Part shown: positions 15,353 through 23,342 of the stretch, one piece after another
Position numbering within the stretch: position 1 is the stretch's first letter
How the letters are laid out: each line of letters begins with the position of its first letter
Assembly: GCF_001698125.1 (NCBI RefSeq)
Contig: NZ_CP013854.1
Span: 434,001 to 498,000, forward strand
Length of the DNA: 64,000 nt
DNA from: Pseudonocardia sp. HH130630-07
Lineage (GTDB): Bacteria; Actinomycetota; Actinomycetes; Mycobacteriales; Pseudonocardiaceae
Direction of reading: 5' to 3'
The notes under the pieces: generated by a model
Database searches by the model: none
What the model was told of the DNA's origin: nothing
What the model saw: only the letters and a program-made list of their open reading frames with translations
Program-made: the position numbers and the translations under genes

Positions 15353-15963
15353 GCGAGGACGAACCCGTGGTCGGCCTGGTCGCCTGCGGCGTTGGCGGTC
15401 TCGACTCCGTCCGGGAGTCCTTCGTCGTACCGGCGCTGGAGCGGGGATGGCGGGTCGCGGTGACACTGACGCCGACCGCGGGCAGGTGGCTCACGGCCTC
15501 GGGCGAGGTGGCGAGATTGGCGCGGGCCACCGGCCTCCCCGTCCGGGTCGACCCGCGCAGCCCCGGGGAGCGCAGCCCGCACCCGCCGGTGAGCTGCTAC
15601 GTCGTAGCTCCCGCCTCGGCCAACACCGTCGCCAAGCTCGCGCTCGGGATCGCCGACAACCAGGCGCTGACGACCGTCGGTGAAGCACTCGGAAACCGTG
15701 CGACGCCCGTGGTGGTGTTCCCCCGGGTCAATGCCGCGCACGCACGGCACCCGGCGTGGGACGGTCATCTCGCAGCGCTTCGACGCGCCGGTGTGCACCT
15801 GATCCACGGGCCCGAGGTCTGGGAACTGCACGAACCCCGCCAGGCGTCCCCCGGGCGGGCGCTCCCGTGGAGTGCCGTGCTGACCGCGACCGCGCGGGCC
15901 CTGCACCACCCGATCTCCGCCGAAGGCCCACAGGCTGACGATCCCCGAGCTCCGGCGACCTAG
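15349..15963 (+). CDS. Flavoprotein (phosphopantothenoylcysteine decarboxylase-like fold)
   Basis: The protein has 204 residues from the GTG at 15349, which overlaps the upstream stop as GTGA; an in-frame ATG at 15334 would overlap by 19 nt. It has the HFCD flavoprotein pattern: VVGLVACGVGG, VALTLTPTAGRWL-like strand, PVSCYVVAPASANTVAKLALGIADN (in parts) and VVVFPRVNAAHARHPAW. In the family the PASANT region contacts FMN. The catalytic His-Cys features of true PPC decarboxylases are not evident. Pairing of this type of flavoprotein with an XRE-TPR regulator recurs in actinomycetes. The reaction is unknown. Confidence 0.78.
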   Translation: MSEDEPVVGLVACGVGGLDSVRESFVVPALERGWRVAVTLTPTAGRWLTASGEVARLARATGLPVRVDPRSPGERSPHPPVSCYVVAPASANTVAKLALGIADNQALTTVGEALGNRATPVVVFPRVNAAHARHPAWDGHLAALRRAGVHLIHGPEVWELHEPRQASPGRALPWSAVLTATARALHHPISAEGPQADDPRAPAT

Positions 15964-16081
15964 CGTCGCGCTCGTTCGCGATCTCCGAGGGACCCGGACA
16001 GTTCGTCCGGGTCCGTCGTCCGTTCCGGAGTTCTCCTGTGATCGCTCCGCTCCCGCGGAGCCCGATGCAGGAGGAGCCACG

Positions 16082-16342
16082 ATGCCTGTTCGCGACGACG
16101 AACTCGGCGACGAACTGATCGCCCTGGCCGCACAGGTCGTGTTCGAACGCGGCGGCACCGGAGCCGGTGCCCGGATGCGTGATCAGCACGGACGCGACCG
16201 GCTCGGTCGGTGCCACGGATGCTCGCACTCCGGCACGGCCGCGCCGCTGTACCCCTGCCGGCTCCGGACGATCGGCGAGGTCGCCGCTGGTCTGGAACTG
16301 CTCGCCGCCCGTCCGGAACGCGCTACCGGCGCCGCCCGGTGA
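16082..16342 (+). CDS. Small hypothetical protein with Cys/His cluster, 86 aa
   Basis: A strong AGGAGGAG site at 16070-16077 precedes the ATG at 16082, which makes this a credible gene despite its size. An acidic N-terminal helix (DDELGDELIALAAQVVF) is followed by RDRLGRCHGCSHSG and YPCRLRTIGEVAAGL. Three cysteines with nearby histidines could hold one metal ion. Its stop lies 20 bp inside the 3' end of the convergent P450 gene. It follows the XRE-flavoprotein pair by 118 bp and may belong to the same unit. Confidence 0.6.
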   Translation: MPVRDDELGDELIALAAQVVFERGGTGAGARMRDQHGRDRLGRCHGCSHSGTAAPLYPCRLRTIGEVAAGLELLAARPERATGAAR

Positions 16343-17681
16343 CCCGCACCCGGAACGACGCGGTCGGGCCCGGCGTCGGCGCGGCGCGCCGGCGCAGCGG
16401 GGCGCCCGGCGGGTCCAGCTCCAGGTCGAGCGTGTGGAACAGGCGGGCCGCGGTCAGCGTCATCTGGATCTCGGCGATGCCCTTGCCGAGGCAGGTGTGG
16501 TGCCCCTTGCCGAACGGGGCGTACGCACCGGGGGTGGCGTGCTCCCGGCGTTCGTCGGTGTAGCGGTCGATGTCGAAGGTGTGCGGGTCGGGGAAGAACT
16601 CGGGCAGGAAGTGCGGGACGGTGACGGCGCAGTAGACGGGTTCGCCCTCGCTGATGTGGTGCCCCGCGTAGGTGAAGTCGCGGGCGGCGACCCGCGGTTG
16701 CGCCACCGCGATCGGGTACATGCGCATCGTCTCGGCCACCGCGCCGCTGATCGACGGCATCGCCGCCAGGTCGTCCTCGGAGACCGTCCGCCCGCCGGCG
16801 AAGACGGCGTCGGCCTCGCCCCGGACCCGCTCCAGCACCTCGGGGTGCGCCAGCACCGCGTACACCAGGGACGCGAGCGTGTTCGCGACCGTGTCCAGGC
16901 CCGCGACGTACGGCCCGGTCAGCGCGAGGGTGAGGTCGTCGGCCGGTACCAGCTCCGGGTCCCGCTCGTGGGCCGCCATGATGTCGTCGACGAGCGTGCG
17001 CGGCCGGTCGTCGGCGGCGGGCCGCTCCCGGTGCTCGCGGACCATCGTGCGGCCGAGCTCGGCGACCCGGGCCCTGGCCCGCCGGTACTCGGGACGCCGC
17101 AGCAGGATCGCCGGGCGCTGCCGGGTCACCAGCGTGTTGAGGATGTAGAGGGTGGCGATGCGGATGTCGTCGATGTGCTCGGTCGGCACCCGGCCGGTCA
17201 GCAGCGTGCCGAGCTGGCCGGTCACCAGGAACTGCAGGGCACGGACGACGGGCACGGTCCGCCCGGGTGCCCAGTCCCGCTCGACGCAGCGGTCGGTGAT
17301 GTCGACGAGGTCCGGCAGCCGGCCGTCCAGCGCCTCCCGCGAGTAGCCGCGCCGCATGACCTCGCGCAGCCGGCGGTGCTCGGGCCCGTCGACGCCGGTC
17401 AGCGTCTTCGTCGCGCCGTACTCGTCGACGAGGCCCTGCCAGACCTCGCGGGAGCGCAGGTTCGCCCGGCCCTCGCGGGACCCCATCCAGCGCGCGAGCT
17501 CCGGCCCCGCCAGCACGGTGAGCGTGCGGTGCAGCGCGCGGACCCGGAAGACCGGCCCGTGCGTGGCGTAGCCCCGCAGGAACACCGCGAGCGGGTCACG
17601 GGCCATCTCCAGCGCACTGCCGACCACCGGCAGGCCCCGCACCACCGGGATCCCACCCGTCACCGTCGCCGGTACCGCCAC
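16323..17681 (-). CDS. Cytochrome P450
   Basis: This 452-residue soluble P450 starts at a GTG with a GGGGTGGGG stretch upstream. The heme-binding loop FGKGHHTCLGKG sits at 390-401 with C397 as the thiolate ligand, the ExxR motif is ETMR at 317-320, and the I-helix oxygen-activation motif is AGLDT near 250. The CLGK/AEIQ ending and length resemble CYP51- and CYP137-like bacterial P450s. No ferredoxin or reductase gene is adjacent, so electron donors must be encoded elsewhere. It lies downstream of, and in the same direction as, the S9 peptidase gene (89-bp gap). The substrate is unknown. Confidence 0.93.
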   Translation of the reverse strand: MAVPATVTGGIPVVRGLPVVGSALEMARDPLAVFLRGYATHGPVFRVRALHRTLTVLAGPELARWMGSREGRANLRSREVWQGLVDEYGATKTLTGVDGPEHRRLREVMRRGYSREALDGRLPDLVDITDRCVERDWAPGRTVPVVRALQFLVTGQLGTLLTGRVPTEHIDDIRIATLYILNTLVTRQRPAILLRRPEYRRARARVAELGRTMVREHRERPAADDRPRTLVDDIMAAHERDPELVPADDLTLALTGPYVAGLDTVANTLASLVYAVLAHPEVLERVRGEADAVFAGGRTVSEDDLAAMPSISGAVAETMRMYPIAVAQPRVAARDFTYAGHHISEGEPVYCAVTVPHFLPEFFPDPHTFDIDRYTDERREHATPGAYAPFGKGHHTCLGKGIAEIQMTLTAARLFHTLDLELDPPGAPLRRRAAPTPGPTASFRVRVTGRRR

Positions 17682-17770
17682 GCCCCACCCCCGTCATCGT
17701 CGTCGGGGTCCAGTCGATCACGCCCCGGCCGGCGGGAACACCGCCGGCCAGGGCTCCCTGCGTACGGCGG

Positions 17771-20476
17771 CTACCGCGCGAGGTGCTCGGCGAGGAAGGC
17801 GTCGATGCGCTGCCACAGCAGGAGCACGTTCTCCGGGTTGACGAAGCCGTGCCCCTCGTCCTCGCACACCAGGTAGTCGACCTCGACCCCGCGGGCGCGC
17901 AGGGCCGAGACGATCGCGTCGGACTCGGCCCGCACCACGCGCGGGTCGTTGGCCCCCTGGGCGACGAACAGCGGTGCCCGGATCGCGTCCACCCGGTGGA
18001 TCGGCGAGCGGGCCCGCAGCTCGGCCAGCTGTGCCGGGTCGGCCGGGTCGCCGGCGTAGCGGTACCAGTTGGACGCGAGGTAGGGCCGGACGAAGTCGGG
18101 CTGGGTGCGCATGAAGTTCTCGAGGTCGCTGACGCCGACGTAGTCGACCACCGCGGCGAACCGTTCCGGGGTGAAGGTGGCACCGACGAGCGCGGCGTAC
18201 CCGCCGTAGGAGCCGCCGAGGATCGCGACCCGGTCCGGATCGGCGTAGCCCTGCTCCACCGCCCAGTCGACCCCGTCGAGCAGGTCGGTGTGCATCGCCC
18301 CCGCGAGCTCGCCGATCGCCGCCCGCATGTGCGCCCGCCCGAACCCGATCGAGCCGCGGAAGTTGACCTGCAGCACGGCGTAGCCACGGTCGGCCAGCAT
18401 CTGCACCCCGGCGGCGTAGCCCCAGGTGTCCTGCGACCACGGGCCGCCGTGCACGGCCAGCACCAGCGGCAGCCCGCGCGGTTCGACGCCGACGGGCAGG
18501 GTCAGCAGCGACGGCAGCTCGAGCCCGTCCCGGGCCGGGATCGTCACCGGGGCGGTCGGGGCGAGCGTGTCGGGGTCGAGGTGCGGGTAGGGCCGGAACA
18601 GCAGCCGCCGCTCGCCGCTGGCGTGGTCGTAGAACCAGGTGACGCCGGGGTCGCGGTCGTGGGTGAACGATACGACCCACCGCTGCCCGGACTCGTCGGA
18701 GCTGATCGCGCCGAGGTCACCGTCCGACAGCGCCTCCAGCTCGGTGAGCACCTCGGCGAACCCGGGGTCCACGGCGTGGATCACCTGGCGTTCGCGCAGG
18801 TAGCGCACGCCGAGCAGCGCGCCGGTGCGGCGGTGCCGGATCAGCGGGGACGGCAGTGCCGGGAAGACCTGGGTGCGCGGGTCGATGTCGAAGGACGGGT
18901 GGCTGTCGACCACCGTCTCGGCGCCGGTGTCCAGGTCGATGCGCACGAGGTGGGTGCGGTCGGTACCGCGGTAGGACGCCGTCCAGACCGCCGTGCGGTC
19001 CGGGGTGAGCTGGAACGGGGCCACGCCGGCGGGGAAGTCGTCCCCGGACATCGTCGTGATCTCCCGGGGCGCGCCGTCGTTCCACCGCGACAGCACGGTG
19101 TCGCCCGTCTCGGTGGCGGTGTGCGCCAGCAGCTCGCCGTCCGCCGCGCGCATCCAGCCGCCCACGTTCCCCGGGTTCTCGGCCAGCAGCGTCAGCTCAC
19201 CGCTCGCGACGTCGATCTCGTGCAGGTCGAACAGGGCGTGGTCACGGGCGTTGAGGTGGACGAGCGCCGTGCCGGGACGGTCGAGCGGCTGCTCGATGCC
19301 CAGCACCCGGGCGCCGTCGAACGGGGTGAGGTCGGTGATCTCGCCCGAGGCGAGGTCGACCCGGAAGACGTGGTTGTTCTCGTCGCCGCCGGTGTCCTGC
19401 AGGTAGAGCAGCCGGTCGGTGCCGGCCCACTCGAAGCGTTGCACGGAGCGGGTCGTGTCCGCCGTGACGCAGCGCGCCGCTCCCCCGGCCAGCTCCCTGA
19501 TCCAGACGTTGAGCCGGCCGTTCCACGGCGCCAGGTAGGCGATGCGCAGCCCGTCCGGGGAGATCTCGGCCGCGGAACGCTCCGGGGGCGCGAACAGGTC
19601 CTCGACGCCGAGGCGGCTCATGCGGCACCGCCAGCGTCCGATGCGGTCCGCCGCCGTGTTCCGGGGGTCGTCGCTACGTCCATCGTCACTCCTCGTCGAA
19701 GGGGTTCTCGGGTCCGTCCACGGCGGTCCCGGTGCCGTTGCGGCCGGGCCGGGCTCGCCGTCCACATCGGTGGGTCCGTGGGCCGGTGGGGGCCGCGGGG
19801 CGGCCGTGATCAGCCGGCGGGTCGAGCGCCGGAAGGCCCAGACCACGACCAGGGCCATGACCGCGGTCAGCGGCAGCCCGGTCACCACCTGCACCACGGC
19901 CAGCCCGCTCGCGGCGTCGGACAGGTAGAGCGACTGCTTGAGCGCGAACCGCCCGGCGAACACCACGGCGGCGAACAGCGTCGCGATGTCGTGGGCCCGC
20001 AGAACGGCACGGTCCCGGCGCCACGCGAACCGCCGCCCGTGCAGCCAGCTCCACGTCATCCCGGTCAGGGGCCGGCGCACCACCAGCGAGACGACCAGCG
20101 CCACCCCGATGCCGAAGGCCGTCCAGATCCCGACGAGGAAGTAGTTCCGGGGCGAGCCGGTCCAGACCGCGAACGCCCCGGCGAACGCCACCCCGAACAC
20201 GGCGCCCCAGGCGGCCAGGAACCTCTCCCGGCGTACCACCGTCCGGAACACGGCCAGTACCACCGCGGACGCGAGCGCGGCACCGGTCGTGACCAGGACC
20301 GGCGCGAACAGGTTGACGACCAGGAACACGACCGCCGGGGCGTTCGTGTAGACGACTCCGGCCCAGCCGCCGTGCTGGGCGAGGAGCACCTGCCCCGGCG
20401 TCACGGGAGGTTCGGGAGCCGGAGCGCCGACGTCCTGGGCCGGCCGGGGTCCGTGTGCGGTCATGGTCGCGTCCAT
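17771..20476 (-). CDS. DUF3159 membrane domain fused in frame to S9 prolyl-oligopeptidase
   Basis: One uninterrupted frame of 901 codons runs from ATG 20476. Residues about 20-225 are a DUF3159 membrane protein with five or six helices and the conserved GSPRNYFLVGIWTAFG and SLYLSDA segments. A 60-residue proline/acid-rich linker leads to an S9 module starting at an internal ATG (19621; MSRLGVEDLFAPP). The module has a beta-propeller and a C-terminal hydrolase domain with GGSYGGYA (S471 in module numbering), D559 in QGANDP and H591 in DEGHGF. The paralogue at 37749 starts at the equivalent of the internal ATG. So either two genes have lost the stop between them, or this is a membrane-tethered peptidase. 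The internal start has only a weak ribosome site. Confidence 0.78.
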   Translation of the reverse strand: MDATMTAHGPRPAQDVGAPAPEPPVTPGQVLLAQHGGWAGVVYTNAPAVVFLVVNLFAPVLVTTGAALASAVVLAVFRTVVRRERFLAAWGAVFGVAFAGAFAVWTGSPRNYFLVGIWTAFGIGVALVVSLVVRRPLTGMTWSWLHGRRFAWRRDRAVLRAHDIATLFAAVVFAGRFALKQSLYLSDAASGLAVVQVVTGLPLTAVMALVVVWAFRRSTRRLITAAPRPPPAHGPTDVDGEPGPAATAPGPPWTDPRTPSTRSDDGRSDDPRNTAADRIGRWRCRMSRLGVEDLFAPPERSAAEISPDGLRIAYLAPWNGRLNVWIRELAGGAARCVTADTTRSVQRFEWAGTDRLLYLQDTGGDENNHVFRVDLASGEITDLTPFDGARVLGIEQPLDRPGTALVHLNARDHALFDLHEIDVASGELTLLAENPGNVGGWMRAADGELLAHTATETGDTVLSRWNDGAPREITTMSGDDFPAGVAPFQLTPDRTAVWTASYRGTDRTHLVRIDLDTGAETVVDSHPSFDIDPRTQVFPALPSPLIRHRRTGALLGVRYLRERQVIHAVDPGFAEVLTELEALSDGDLGAISSDESGQRWVVSFTHDRDPGVTWFYDHASGERRLLFRPYPHLDPDTLAPTAPVTIPARDGLELPSLLTLPVGVEPRGLPLVLAVHGGPWSQDTWGYAAGVQMLADRGYAVLQVNFRGSIGFGRAHMRAAIGELAGAMHTDLLDGVDWAVEQGYADPDRVAILGGSYGGYAALVGATFTPERFAAVVDYVGVSDLENFMRTQPDFVRPYLASNWYRYAGDPADPAQLAELRARSPIHRVDAIRAPLFVAQGANDPRVVRAESDAIVSALRARGVEVDYLVCEDEGHGFVNPENVLLLWQRIDAFLAEHLAR

Positions 20477-20736
20477 GAGCCCGTGCCGCCGACCACCATG
20501 CGGCGAACGTAGGACGGCCGTCCGGCCGGATGGATCAGCCGTCGGGCCCGGATCGTCCCGACCAAAGAGAGGCCCGGGCACCCGCCGGACGGATGCGGGC
20601 CCCGTCACGGCCCTCGTCCGCGGGGTCGTCCCAGGGGGCGGACACGGCCGGATCCGTAACCCGACAGCGGCATGATCGTGCGACACGACCATCCGCAGCA
20701 GGGGCATCCGTCCCCCGGCTCCCTACCCTGGCCGCC

Positions 20737-21746
20737 ATGATCGACCCGGCGGGTCCGCGGCGGCGGCTCCGCGACCACGTCACCGTCGACCGCACCGTGC
20801 TCCTGGCCCTCGCGGCCTGGCTCGCCGTCGCGGCGTTCCGCTGGCAGCATCCCCCGCCGGCGCCGGTGTGGGTGCTGCACGCCGACCACGTCGCCGGGCT
20901 GCTCGGGTGCCTGGCCCTGTGCTGGCGGCAGCGGTGCCCGGTGGCGCTCGCCGCCGCGGTGGGCGTGACCGGAGCCTGCGCCGAGCTCACCGCGATCCCG
21001 ACGCTGGTGCTGCTGTTCACCGTGGCCGACCGGCGCCCCGCCGCGACGACCGCGGCGGTGGCCTGCGGGAGCTTCCTCGCCAACGCCGTGCCGTTCGTCG
21101 TCCGCCACGACCCGCATCCGGCGAACCCGACGCCGGTGGTGCTCGCCTGCACCGCCGGCGTCTACGCGCTGGCCGTCGCCTGGGGCCGTACGGTGCGCAC
21201 CGAGCGGCGGCTCGCGGACGCGCTGCGCGAACGGATCCGGACCGCCGAGGTCGCAGCGGACCTGCACACCGAGCGTCTGCGGTCCCGGGCACGGGAGGAC
21301 CTGACGCGGGAGATCCACGAGGTGCTGGGGCGACGGCTGGTGTCGCTCGGCTCCGCCGCCGACGCCCTCGCCCTGCACCGGGGCGGCCCCGCCGGGGACA
21401 CCGCGCGGGCGGCGGAGGAGCTCCGCAGTGGCGCGCACCGTGCACTGAGCCTTTTTCAACCTGACCAGCGAGCTTCTGCGTCAGGAGATCGCGAAGGTTG
21501 CAGCGCAACTGCTCTGACCACAGCTGCACAGGTCACCGGCTCGCCAGCTCGGCGTCTGCACCCACACAACCAGGCCCCTGAGCTGCCGGAACGGCAGGTT
21601 GAAAAGGCTCACTGCAGGACCTGCGCACGGCGATCCTGGTCGTGCGCCGTCCGCACGATCCCGCCCGTCCGCCGTCCACCGGTATCTCGCCGAACCGATC
21701 GCGCGATGTTGGGCCGTACGGCGGTACCGCACTCCCCCTGAAGTAG
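20737..21746 (+). pseudogene. NarL-type sensor histidine-kinase-like gene, split by a MITE
   Basis: From ATG 20737 (8 nt after a TACCCT -10 box) the protein has four or five transmembrane helices up to about residue 160 and then a HisKA_3-like dimerisation helix (REDLTREIHEVLGRRLVSLG). The frame is broken at 21447 by a 164-bp insert with inverted ends. Joining 21446 to 21614 restores AHRALQDLRTAILVVRRP, as expected for this family, and leads to a stop at 21744-21746 (280 residues). No HATPase domain is encoded even in the restored form, so the ancestor was already a short variant or was truncated earlier. At present translation ends inside shifted sequence at 21741. Confidence 0.72.
21447..21610. 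mobile_element. 164-bp MITE with ISL2-type ends
   Basis: Terminal repeats are GAGCCTTTTTCAACCTG (21447-21463) and its complement lacking one A (21595-21610). ACT is duplicated at 21444-21446 and 21611-21613. The insert has no open frame of its own. Its first eight bases and its ANT-type 3-bp target match those of the complete IS5-family element at 43349, so a related transposase could move it. Confidence 0.78.
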
Positions 21747-21825
21747 TGCGGGCCTCCGACTTCGGTCGGTGATCCCGGGCCGCTCGGCCGATCCGCGCGC
21801 CGGCCGGATGGGCTTGGCTCCCGCC

Positions 21826-23334
21826 ATGACACGACGGCGCAACGTGGTGCGCGCGACGGCGATCACGGTCGCGGTGGGGCTGGCCGGGGCCACGGTCGCG
21901 CTGCTGCTGACGACCGACGCGTTCACCCCGCAGGAGACACCGGTGACCGAGCTGTCCTGGGGCGCCTGCCCCGCGGACGTCGTCACGCCGACGGTCGCCC
22001 TGCAGTGTGCAACCGTGCCGGTCCCGGTCGACTACTCCGACCCGGCGGGCGAGCACATCGGGATCATGGTGTCCCGGCTGGCCTCCGCGGACCGGGAGAA
22101 GCGGCGCGGCGTGCTGCTCCTGAACCCCGGCGGTCCCGGCGTCGCCGGGCTGACGTTCCCGAACGGCCTGGTCGAGGAGGGTGCGCCCGCCGAGCTCCTC
22201 GCCGGCTACGACCTCATCGGCTTCGACCCGCGGGGGGTTGGCCACTCGGCCCCGGTGAGCTGCGGGATCACCACCGACGTCGACTACCTCGGCAACATCC
22301 CGCCCTTCGCCGCCGACGACGACGCGGTCCGCGAGCAGGCCACGATCGCCGAGTCGGTGGCCCGCGGCTGCGCCGACAACGACGCCGCCGGGCACCTCCG
22401 GCACGTCACGACGGCGAACACGGCCCGGGACATGGACCGGATCCGGGTGGCGCTCGGTGAGGAGAAGATCAGCTACCTGGGGTTCTCCTACGGCACCGCG
22501 CTCGGGGCGGCCTACGCGTCGCTGTTCGCCGACCGGGCCGACCGCGTCGTGCTGGACAGCAACATGGGCGGCACCCACCTCGACCACGACGGGCTCCGCC
22601 GCTACGCCCTCGGCGCCGAGGAGACGTTCCCCGACCTCGCCCGGTGGCTCGCGGACAGGCACGAGGTCTACGGGCTGGGCAGCACGCCCGAGCAGGTACG
22701 CGACACGTACTTCGCCCTCGCCGAGCGGGTCGACCGGGAGCCGGTGAGCGGGATCGACGGACGGCTGTTCCGCCTGCTCACCTACAACGCGCTGTTCGGC
22801 CCGGACAAGTACCCCACGGCCGGGACGGTGTGGCAGACGGTCGCGGCGAGTGTCGCCGTACCCGGCGCCGCGGCCCCGGCGCCGCCGCCACCCCCGCCGG
22901 GGCCGTCGCCGTCGGACAACGCGTTCTCGGCGTTCCTCGCGGTCACCTGCAACGACGCCGCGTGGTCGGGCGAGGTCGACGACTACCGGCGTGCCGTCGC
23001 CGAGGACCGCACCACGTTCCCGGTGTTCGGTGCGGCCGGCGCGAACATCGTGCCCTGCGCGTTCTGGCCGCACCCGCCGGTCGAGCCGCCGGTCGAGATC
23101 CGGAGCGACGGCCCGGCGAACGTCCTCATCTCGCAGAACCGGCACGACCCGGTCACCCCGCTGCGCAGTGCGGAACTGCTGCACGAGGCGTTCGGCCTCC
23201 GCTCCCGTCTGGTCGTGGCGGCGAACGGCAGCGGGCACGGCGTCTACGTCGGGGACGACGCGTGCGCCCGGGACCGGACGACCCGGTTCCTGGTCGACGG
23301 CGAGCTGCCCCCGGCCGACGTCGTCTGCGACTGA
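21826..23334 (+). CDS. Secreted alpha/beta hydrolase, TAP-like peptidase
   Basis: This 502-residue protein has the layout of Streptomyces tripeptidyl aminopeptidase-type proteins. A basic N-terminus and one hydrophobic segment (about residues 8-30) serve as signal or anchor. An alpha/beta hydrolase domain carries NPGGPG (oxyanion region), FDPRGVG, nucleophile S221 in GFSYGT, and the C-terminal TAP domain with D441 (HDPVTP) and H471 (SGHGVY). A proline run at about 350-360 is a surface loop. It should cleave short peptides or esters outside the membrane. It is convergent with the DPP4-like gene (8 bp between stops) and begins 79 bp after the broken kinase gene. Confidence 0.88.
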   Translation: MTRRRNVVRATAITVAVGLAGATVALLLTTDAFTPQETPVTELSWGACPADVVTPTVALQCATVPVPVDYSDPAGEHIGIMVSRLASADREKRRGVLLLNPGGPGVAGLTFPNGLVEEGAPAELLAGYDLIGFDPRGVGHSAPVSCGITTDVDYLGNIPPFAADDDAVREQATIAESVARGCADNDAAGHLRHVTTANTARDMDRIRVALGEEKISYLGFSYGTALGAAYASLFADRADRVVLDSNMGGTHLDHDGLRRYALGAEETFPDLARWLADRHEVYGLGSTPEQVRDTYFALAERVDREPVSGIDGRLFRLLTYNALFGPDKYPTAGTVWQTVAASVAVPGAAAPAPPPPPPGPSPSDNAFSAFLAVTCNDAAWSGEVDDYRRAVAEDRTTFPVFGAAGANIVPCAFWPHPPVEPPVEIRSDGPANVLISQNRHDPVTPLRSAELLHEAFGLRSRLVVAANGSGHGVYVGDDACARDRTTRFLVDGELPPADVVCD

Positions 23335-23342
23335 CCGGCGGC

